DNA of 7,820 bases from CAZUZD01 sp964624465 (GTDB taxonomy: Bacteria > Planctomycetota > Planctomycetia > Isosphaerales > Isosphaeraceae): positions 1 to 7,820 of the forward strand of contig CAZUZD010000292.1 of NCBI GenBank assembly GCA_964624465.1. The letters run 5' to 3'. The notes beneath the pieces were generated by a model. It searched no databases. It worked only from the letters and a program-made list of their open reading frames with translations, and had not been told where the DNA came from. Positions 1 to 7,820 of the stretch are shown here, in pieces; the stretch's first letter is position 1, and each line of letters opens with the position of its first letter. Made by a program: the position numbers and the translations under genes.

Positions 1-1292
<1,292 letters not shown>

Positions 1293-1296
<4 letters not shown>

Positions 1297-4163
1297 AGAG
1301 CACCGACCTCGGGCCCGTCTCGTTGACCCTGGAAGCCGATCTCCGCGACTGGATCCGGCGCCGGGGCATCGTGCTCTGGCTGGACCTCGACAACCACTAC
1401 AGCGGCTTCGTGGACCGGCTCATGGAGCTGCGGCGGGTCGGGGAGCTGCCCTACGACGTCCACGCCTTTCGCGGCAGCCATCTGGAACTCCTCTTCGCCC
1501 TCGAATCGCTCGAAGCCGGGGTCGAGCGGACGCCGCTCCTGATCCACCTGCCCGGCTTCAACGAGGACCTGGTCTGCGAGACGCCGCTGCTGGAGCTGTA
1601 CTGCGCCGGGGCCCGCTACCGGAAGCTGCCCGAGACGCTGCTGAACGAGGCCGCGGGCGCCCGGGTCCGGCCCGAGCAGATCAAGGCGTTCCGCGAGCGC
1701 GGCCCGTTCACCCTCCAGCAGGCCGACGACTGGCTTGCCGCGTTGCTTGCCGATAGCGATGGCGGCCTGGGTGCATACCTCAAGACCAAGACGCCCCCGG
1801 CCGTGCTTGATGACCTCCTGCGCGTAAGCGAAGTCTACGTCGCGGACCGGATCGACTCGGCAGAAAACCTCGAAGCCGTCTGGGAGCGGTTCGCGGCGTG
1901 GACCGGCCTTCCGGAGGCCTGGCGAGCCGACGTCCTGCCGCCGGGGGCGCCCCGGCCCGAGGACGTGGCCTTCGTGGCCGCCAGCTGGGCGCTGGCCGTG
2001 GAGTACGTCGAGGACCTGAAGCGCCCGCCCGTCTCACCTCGCCTGCAAGCCGCCCGCGACCTGCCCGGCCCCTTCGTCGAGTCGTGCCGGACCCTGGCCC
2101 GACATCTCAGGGATCGGCACCGGCTGTTTTACCGGCGGACTGCCGACGAGACCGAGGCCCTGCTCCCCGACGAGGTCGACATCGCCCGCGCCGAGGACCT
2201 GGGGAAGGTCGATACGTTCCGGTTCGAGGAGGACAAGGTCCTCGCCGCGGCGATCGAGGCGATCAAGCTCGGCGAATGGCGACCGGCCTCGGAGTGGGCG
2301 GCCGCCCGTGACGAGGGCACCTCCTTCTGGCTCCGTGACGACCCGTCGCGGCGATCGGCCTGGCTGCTCGTCTCCGACGCCGCCCGCCTTGGGCTGGCGA
2401 TCGCCGCCGCCGGGCCCTCCCTCAATGCCAGCGGCGACCTGGAACAGGCGGTCGACCGCTACACCCGGCTGGGTGCGGCCGTCGACCGGGCCCATCGCCA
2501 CTTGGAACAGCGCCGGGCATCGCTGCTCTATCCGCCACTGCCCGAATTCGAGTCCCTCCGGGCCGGTCTCGACCGGGCCCGCATGCTCTGGAGGGACTGG
2601 GCCGACGCCTGGGCCGTCGACTTCAACCGCCTCTGCAAGTCCAAGGGCTTCCTGCCGTCCCCCGCGTTCCAGCAGCGTTACCTCTTCGACGAGGTGGTGA
2701 AGCCGCTCACCCAGGAGACCGGCCCCACGGCGCTGTTCCTGGTGGACGCCTTGCGGTTCGAGATGGGCCAGGAGCTGTACGAGACCCTCGCCGACACACC
2801 GGCCACGACGGTGCACCTGAAGGCCCGGCTCGCCGAGCTGCCCACTGCGACCGAGGTGGGGATGAACGTGCTCGCCCCGGTCGCGGATCGCGGCAAACTC
2901 AGGCTGACGATCACGGACGGCGTGGTGAAGGGGTTCTCGACGGGCGAGTATCGCGTCGAGAATCCCGAGAGCCGCAAACGGGCCATGCACGACCGGGTCG
3001 GCGGGACGAACTGCCCCCTGCTCACGCTCGAGGAGGCCGTTTCGCGGGACTCGACCAGCCTGAAACAAACCGTGGCCCGCGCCCGCCTGCTCGTCATCCA
3101 CAGCGACGAGGTGGACCGGGCTGGGGAGCGTGGCCTGGGGCCCGCGGTCTTCGACCAGGTCATGCAGAAGCTCCGGGCCGCCTGGCGACTCCTGCGCGAG
3201 GCGGGCGTCCGCCGCTTCGTCTTCACGGCGGACCACGGCTTCCTGCTGATCGACGAGGGCGCCCGGCAGACCGTGACCCACGGGCGGAAGATCGACCCGA
3301 AGCGCCGGCACGTCTTCTCCAGCGTCGCCGCCGATCACCCGGGCGAGGTCCGGGTCCCGCTCTCCGAGCTCGGGTACGACAGCCCCGATCAGCTGATGTT
3401 CCCCGAGACGACGGCCCTGTTCGACACCGGCCGCCGGCCGACCGGGTTCGTCCATGGCGGCAACAGCCTCCAGGAACGCGTCATCCCGGTCCTGACGCTG
3501 GCGCACCGCACTTCGCTGGGCGGGAGCAACACCCGCTACGTCGTCCGTGCCGACGCTCGGGAGGGCGTCGGCGGGATGCACTGCGTCGAGGTGAAGGTCG
3601 TCATCCCTCAGCAGGGCAACTTCGATTTCGGCGGGCTCGATGAGGTCGAGCTCTCGCTCCGGGCGCCCGAGGTGCCCGAGGTCCAGATCGAGTTGTGCCA
3701 GACCCGGGGCGGCGCCAGGATCGTCGCCGGTTCCGTGGTCGCGAACGTCGGGGACGCTTTTGAGCTATTCTTCCGATTGACCGGTCCGGGCGACGAGAAG
3801 GTGCTGGTCGAGATCTACCACCAGGGCGCCGAGGCCGCAGTGGCCCCCTGCGTCGTGAACGGCCGGTTCGCCGTGGCCGCCCAGCGGGTGACCCCGGATG
3901 TTCAGAACCGGCCTCCTCGAGCCGAGCCCAGCCTGGAATGGCTCAACGCCCTGCCCGAAGGTGGCGTCCGCCAGCTGTTTGCCCACCTGGCCGCCCACGG
4001 GGCCGTGACCGAAACCGAGGCCGCTGTGATGCTGGGGGGCCCCCGAGAGCTTCGGCGGTTCGCCGGCCGGTTTGAACAGTATGCCGCGCTGGCGCCCTTC
4101 ACGGCCCGAATCGACGTGATCGGCGGCACCAAGCGCTACGTCCGGGAAGGGACCGCCTCATGA
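1293..4163 (+). CDS. pglZ: BREX protein PglZ (alkaline phosphatase superfamily)
   Basis: PglZ is the signature protein of BREX systems, a metal-dependent alkaline-phosphatase-superfamily enzyme thought to hydrolyse phosphodiester or phosphate bonds. Its true substrate during defence is unsettled. This 956-residue copy looks intact. The N-terminal region opens with WIRRRGIVLWLDLDNHY, a familiar PglZ start. The catalytic PglZ domain spans about 475-735: LFLVDALRFEMG with D485 and R488 (metal/nucleophile region), IHSDEVD (H603, D605, D608), FTADHGF (D647, H648) and HGGNSLQE (H721 to E728). These Asp/His clusters are what a two-metal phosphatase fold needs, so the enzyme is probably active. After it come a beta-rich segment (about 745-860) and a C-terminal segment (about 877-956, from SLEWLNALPEG to KRYVREG) that resembles a winged helix. 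It overlaps pglX and brxD by 4 bases on each side, so it is mid-operon. Cytoplasmic: no signal peptide or membrane span is seen. The start is supported by the overlap, an upstream GAGG and the family-like N-terminus. Confidence 0.95.
4147..4163 (+). promoter_or_regulatory. pglZ-brxD translational coupling junction (ATGA overlap with SD)
   Basis: The brxD ATG (4160-4162) overlaps the pglZ TGA (4161-4163) as ATGA. A good Shine-Dalgarno sequence, AAGGGA at 4147-4152, lies 7 bases before the ATG inside the last codons of pglZ. This fixes the brxD start and predicts coupled translation. Confidence 0.72.
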
Positions 4164-5482
4164 GCACGCTCACAGCCCGCGACGTCGAGCACATCTTCGA
4201 GTCGCTCCGGAAGGGCCTCGTCCCCGAACGGGGCATGGACGCCTTCGCCGTCGGGATCGAGCCGCAACGCGGCGAGGTCCAGAGGCAGCTGGAGCTCGCC
4301 GAGAGCGGCGAGGGGACGATCAAGTTCCTCCGCGGCGGGTACGGCTGCGGCAAGACCTTCATGGCCAAGCTCGCTATCCTGGACGCTCAATCGCGTGGAT
4401 TCGCGACCAGCTTCGTGGTCGTGTCCGACAACGACCTCAGGTTTCACCGGTTCGACGACGTGTACCGGAAGGTCATGACCGAGCTGGGCACCGCCTCGTG
4501 CCCGAGAGGGGCCATCGGCGACATCCTCGACCGCTGGATCGGCCAGGTCGAGGAGACGCTGATCGCCGCCGGCGAGGACGAGGATGCGCCCGACTTCGAC
4601 GACAAGGTGCAGCGGCGGCTGGACGAGGACCTGGCGTCCCTGACCGGCGGCCGGGCCCCCCAGGACTTCGTCCGCGTCATCCAGGCCATCTTCGCGTGCA
4701 AGCAGCGCGGAGAGCTCTCGGAAGCCGGAGCGCTGATCTCGTGGCTCTGCGGCAGTGGAAACGTCGCGGCGTCGGCCAAGAGCGTGGCGGGCATCAAGGG
4801 CGAGATCACGAGCCGTGACGCCCTGGATTACCTCCGCGGGGTGGTCGAGATCGTCAAGGCCGCCGGCTACAAGGGTTTGCTGATCGTCATCGACGAGGCG
4901 GAGACGATCCTCCGCATGCGGAGCGACTCGCGGCACAAATCCCTGAACGGCATCCGTCAGATCGCCGATGCCGCCGGGTCCTACCCCGGCCTGCTCTGGC
5001 TGTTCACGGGGACCCCGGACTTCTTCGACTCGCGTCACGGGGTCGGCGGGCTGACGCCCCTGCACGACCGCATCCGGTTCCTGAAGCAGGGCCGTTTCGC
5101 CAGCCCGAGGCAGGCGCAGCTGGAACTCACCCCGTTCGACAACGATCGCCTGCGTGCCGTGGCGCTCCGCCTGCGCGAGATCTACCCCGCACGCGATCGG
5201 GGACGACTCGAATCCCGGATCACCGCCGAGTACATCAACCGGCTCGTGGCCGAGGTCACGAAGGGCTTCAAGGGAGACGTGGGCGTGGTGCCCCGCCAGT
5301 TCCTCCGCGAGTTCGTGATGCAACTGGACCTGGTGGACGAGCACGCCGAGTATGACCCGATGGTCGAGTACGGGTTCTCGCCCGCCGAATTGAGCCCGGA
5401 GGAGCAGCACGTCATGACGGGCTCGCTTCCGGCCGTCGTGGATGGCGATGAGGGCCCGGTCCCGTCCGAGGACGTCTGGTGA
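4160..5482 (+). CDS. brxD: BREX ATP-binding protein BrxD
   Basis: BrxD is a P-loop NTPase (DUF2791 family) found in type 2 and type 6 BREX loci, always near pglZ and brxHI. Its biochemical role is not established; it is assumed to power or gate a step of phage DNA recognition or handling. The 440-residue protein shows a Walker A motif GGYGCGKT at 59-66 (K65, T66) after the RGMDAFAVGIEPQRGEV segment (24-40) typical of the family. A Walker B LLIVIDEAE lies at about 240-248, with D245 and E246 as the Mg-binding and catalytic acidic pair. A sensor-like LFTGTPDFF lies at about 281-289, followed by PLHDRI. The rest is mixed helix with no membrane segment, so it should be cytosolic. Both catalytic motifs are intact. 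Its stop overlaps the brxHI GTG start by 4 bases. A generic AAA-type ATPase is the only alternative reading; the neighbours and the N-terminal family pattern make BrxD much more likely. Confidence 0.94.
   Translation: MSTLTARDVEHIFESLRKGLVPERGMDAFAVGIEPQRGEVQRQLELAESGEGTIKFLRGGYGCGKTFMAKLAILDAQSRGFATSFVVVSDNDLRFHRFDDVYRKVMTELGTASCPRGAIGDILDRWIGQVEETLIAAGEDEDAPDFDDKVQRRLDEDLASLTGGRAPQDFVRVIQAIFACKQRGELSEAGALISWLCGSGNVAASAKSVAGIKGEITSRDALDYLRGVVEIVKAAGYKGLLIVIDEAETILRMRSDSRHKSLNGIRQIADAAGSYPGLLWLFTGTPDFFDSRHGVGGLTPLHDRIRFLKQGRFASPRQAQLELTPFDNDRLRAVALRLREIYPARDRGRLESRITAEYINRLVAEVTKGFKGDVGVVPRQFLREFVMQLDLVDEHAEYDPMVEYGFSPAELSPEEQHVMTGSLPAVVDGDEGPVPSEDVW
5468..5482 (+). promoter_or_regulatory. 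brxD-brxHI translational coupling junction (GTGA overlap with SD)
   Basis: The helicase gene starts with GTG (5479-5481), overlapping the brxD TGA (5480-5482) as GTGA. GAGGA at 5468-5472 stands 6 bases before the GTG. The overlap and the ribosome site favour this non-ATG start over any later one; the helicase Q-motif region begins only about 22 residues in, leaving no room for a much later start. Confidence 0.7.
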
Positions 5483-7593
5483 GCGCCTTCGCTCGCTTCG
5501 CCCCGAGGCTCCAGGAGGCGATCGTCGCCCGGCTGGGCTGGACCAGCCTTCGGCCCGTCCAGGACCTGGCCGCCCACGCCCTGCTCGACGGCAAGAACGC
5601 CGTGGTCCTGGCACCCACGGCGGGCGGGAAGACCGAGGCGGCGATTTTCCCGACGCTCTCAATGTTCGTCGAGGACCAGCCGCAGGGCGTTGGGGCGATC
5701 TACATCGCGCCGATCAAGGCCCTGCTCAACAACCAGAAGGATCGTCTGGGCCTCTACACCGAGATGGTGGGCCTGGGCCGGTTCGTCTGGCACGGCGATA
5801 CAGCCGACATCGAGCGCCGGAAGTTCCTGCGAGAGCCGATCGAGCTCCTGATGACGACCCCCGAGTCGCTGGAGGTCATGCTCGTCTCGCAACGGGTCGA
5901 CGCCGCCCGGCTCTTCGCCGACCTCCGGATCATCCTCGTCGACGAGGTCCACGCCCTGGCCGGGACGGATCGTGGCGCCCACCTGATGAGCGTGCTCGAG
6001 CGGATCGCCCGGTACTCGAAGCACGACCTTCAGCGTGTGGGCCTGAGCGCCACCGTCGGGAACCCACACGACATCCTCGGCTGGCTTCAGGGAACGTCAC
6101 GGCGTGAGGGCTGTGTCGTCGACCCGCCCAGGGTGCCGACCCGCAGGGTCCTCCAGATCGTGCACCGCCCCGACTTGCCCGAACTGGCCGAGGAGGCCTC
6201 GCGCCTGGCGAAGGGCACGAAGAGCCTGCTCTTCTGCCAGTCGCGTGCGACAACCGAGGCCGTCGCCGGGCACATGAGGCAGGCGGGGACCGAGGTCTTC
6301 GTCCACCACAGCGCCGTCTCGCGCGAGGAGCGTGAGCTCGCCGAGGAGCGGTTCCACAGCGGCACCGACGTGTGCATCGTCTGCACCTCGACCCTCGAGC
6401 TGGGCATCGACGTCGGCGACCTGGATCGGGTCTTTCAGGTCGAGGCCCCCGACACCGTCAGCTCGTTCCTCCAGCGCATGGGCCGAACCGGTCGCCGGGC
6501 GGGCCAGGCCGCCAACACGACGTTCCTGTGCGAGTCCGAGGAGGGGGTGCTCCAGGCGCTGGCGCTCATCGAGCTGGCGAGGTCGGGCTGGGTCGAGTCG
6601 GTCGAGGTCAACGACCGGTGCTGGCCCGTGCTGATCCACCAGCTGCTCGCCATGGCCCTGGCCTCGGACGGCGTCCCGGTGGAAGCCGCGTGGGAGCAGC
6701 TGGCCCGGGTCCCCGACTTCCGCGGCATCACCCGTCCCGAGTTTGACCGGCTGCTCGATTGGATGGTCAGCGACGGCTCATTCGTGCTGACCGCCGGCCG
6801 CCTGGTCCTGGGCCCTAAAGCCGAGCGGCGCTTTGGTCGCCGCAACTTCATGGAGCTCTTCGCCGTCTTCACCAGCCCGCAGAGCTACACGGTGCAGACC
6901 GGCTCGGGCCAGGCCCTGGGTTCGCTCGGCCAGGCCTTCGTCGACCGCCTGGTGGACGGGGTCAGCTGCTTCTTGCTGGGCGGGCGCGCCTGGGCGGTGC
7001 TCCAGATCCGCCACAACGATCGGCGTGTAATCGTCGAACGAGCCTCGCGGGGCCGCCAGCCGACCTGGGGAGGCTACCTTCCGCAATTCGTGGGTGAGAC
7101 CGTCTGCCGGAAGATCCGGACTATCCTCGCCACAGAGGCCTCCTACGCCACCCTCTCGGTGGAGGCGGCACAGATCCTGGCCGAAAGACGCGAGACATTC
7201 CGTCGAATCGTGAACCCGGGTGGTCGTGGGCTAGAGATCGACGATGGCGAGATCCGCTGGTGGACGTTCGCCGGAGGCCGAATCAACTCCACGCTCCGCT
7301 ACGGACTCTGGGCGATTCTCAGCGACGCGAACATCATCGCCGACAATTTTCTGATCAGGGTCCGCGGCGATTCTCTGAAACTCGAACAAATTGAGGCGGC
7401 AATTGTCCAGTTGAAGGATCGGTCCCACTGGGAGGATGAACGTCGATTTCGCCACATCCTCGGTTCGCTCCCAGGCTATCGCTTGAGCAAATTCCAACCA
7501 TTAATGCCCCTGTGGGTCGAGGCAGAAGTTGTGGGCGCGTATCTACTCGACATAAAGGCCACGGTTTGCTGGCTTAGTTCGTCCTCCATCTGA
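5479..7593 (+). CDS. brxHI: BREX Lhr-like DEAD/DEAH-box helicase BrxHI
   Basis: BrxHI is the superfamily 2, Lhr-like helicase that closes type 2 and type 6 BREX operons; it presumably unwinds or translocates on nucleic acid using ATP, with unknown target. The 704-residue protein holds all core motifs: Q-motif-like LRPVQ (24-28), motif I APTAGGKT (45-52, K51), Ia IAPIKAL (76-82), Ib TTPESLE, II DEVH (155-158), III SAT (190-192), IV-region LLFCQSRATTE (from about 250), V TLELGID (305-311) and VI QRMGRTGRR (332-340). The Lhr-type C-terminal half follows: a winged-helix-like segment (about 377-445), RRFGRRNFMELFAVF (about 450-464), FLLGGRAWAVLQI (about 497-509) and GRQPTWGG (about 525-532). No key residue is missing. 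DEVH and the C-terminal half match Lhr rather than RecQ or a DEAD RNA helicase. A housekeeping Lhr would usually be longer and would not overlap brxD. Over the last 90 or so codons G+C falls to about 52-55%, against about 77% near 6900-6960, though the frame remains intact. Confidence 0.94.
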   Translation: MSAFARFAPRLQEAIVARLGWTSLRPVQDLAAHALLDGKNAVVLAPTAGGKTEAAIFPTLSMFVEDQPQGVGAIYIAPIKALLNNQKDRLGLYTEMVGLGRFVWHGDTADIERRKFLREPIELLMTTPESLEVMLVSQRVDAARLFADLRIILVDEVHALAGTDRGAHLMSVLERIARYSKHDLQRVGLSATVGNPHDILGWLQGTSRREGCVVDPPRVPTRRVLQIVHRPDLPELAEEASRLAKGTKSLLFCQSRATTEAVAGHMRQAGTEVFVHHSAVSREERELAEERFHSGTDVCIVCTSTLELGIDVGDLDRVFQVEAPDTVSSFLQRMGRTGRRAGQAANTTFLCESEEGVLQALALIELARSGWVESVEVNDRCWPVLIHQLLAMALASDGVPVEAAWEQLARVPDFRGITRPEFDRLLDWMVSDGSFVLTAGRLVLGPKAERRFGRRNFMELFAVFTSPQSYTVQTGSGQALGSLGQAFVDRLVDGVSCFLLGGRAWAVLQIRHNDRRVIVERASRGRQPTWGGYLPQFVGETVCRKIRTILATEASYATLSVEAAQILAERRETFRRIVNPGGRGLEIDDGEIRWWTFAGGRINSTLRYGLWAILSDANIIADNFLIRVRGDSLKLEQIEAAIVQLKDRSHWEDERRFRHILGSLPGYRLSKFQPLMPLWVEAEVVGAYLLDIKATVCWLSSSSI

Positions 7594-7609
7594 AAATCGC
7601 CCTGTTCCG

Positions 7610-7619
7610 GCCAGTTCTG

Positions 7620-7621
<2 letters not shown>
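7610..7621. repeat. Short perfect inverted repeat after brxHI
   Basis: GCCAG (7610-7614) and CTGGC (7617-7621) form a perfect inverted repeat around TT, 16 bases after the brxHI stop. A two-base loop is too tight for a stable RNA hairpin, and no T-run follows, so it is not a convincing intrinsic terminator. It could be part of a protein-binding palindrome or of the left boundary of the RNA candidate that starts beside it. No function can be assigned. Confidence 0.35.

Positions 7622-7820
<199 letters not shown>

Noticed and set aside
2034..3581. Long open frame on the - strand inside pglZ (about 515 codons)
   Set aside because: It is antisense to a PglZ with intact catalytic motifs. Long antisense frames are expected at this G+C, and its product has no recognisable domain.
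4136..5662. Long open frame on the - strand across brxD (about 508 codons)
   Set aside because: It covers the full brxD gene and both flanking junctions, has no recognisable motif, and follows the codon-phase shadow of the + strand genes.
5479..7593. A housekeeping Lhr DNA-repair helicase unrelated to defence
   Set aside because: It overlaps brxD by 4 bases and has the length and position of BrxHI, so membership of the BREX operon is far more likely.

Overview
The window is a short, very GC-rich stretch (mostly about 70-77% G+C by local counts). It carries the 3' part of a phage-defence operon of the BREX (bacteriophage exclusion) class. Everything that is clearly coding lies on the + strand. 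The proteins resemble those of high-GC bacteria such as Planctomycetota, Myxococcota or Actinomycetota. I lean weakly towards a planctomycete, but nothing in the window (no rRNA, no housekeeping gene) fixes the taxon.

Layout: (1) 1-1296, the C-terminal part of the BREX adenine methyltransferase PglX, cut by the left window edge. (2) 1293-4163, complete pglZ (alkaline-phosphatase-superfamily protein). (3) 4160-5482, complete brxD (P-loop ATPase). (4) 5479-7593, complete brxHI (Lhr-like superfamily 2 helicase). (5) 7594-7770, a non-coding tail full of GC-rich inverted repeats, which I propose is a structured RNA, possibly the start of a HEARO/OMEGA (IscB/IsrB-type) element. (6) 7771-7820, a run of 50 G residues, most likely a sequencing or assembly artefact at a contig end.

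The order pglX-pglZ-brxD-brxHI, with no pglY between pglX and pglZ, is the published order of the 3' half of a type 6 BREX locus (brxE-brxA-brxB-brxC-pglX-pglZ-brxD-brxHI). Type 2 (Pgl) has pglY between pglX and pglZ, and types 1, 3, 4 and 5 lack brxD/brxHI. The missing brxE, brxA, brxB and brxC genes would lie left of the window.

All three gene junctions are 4-base stop/start overlaps (ATGA, ATGA, GTGA), each with a purine-rich Shine-Dalgarno-like sequence in the end of the upstream gene. The four products are therefore expected from one transcript with coupled translation. In BREX systems PglX methylates host DNA to mark self. PglX, PglZ and the ATPases together block phage DNA replication. 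BrxD and BrxHI are assumed to supply ATP-driven steps, but their exact roles are not known.

Two things go beyond a routine BREX annotation: the structured RNA candidate directly after brxHI, and a drop in G+C to about 52-55% over the last 300 or so bases of brxHI, which suggests a mosaic 3' boundary.
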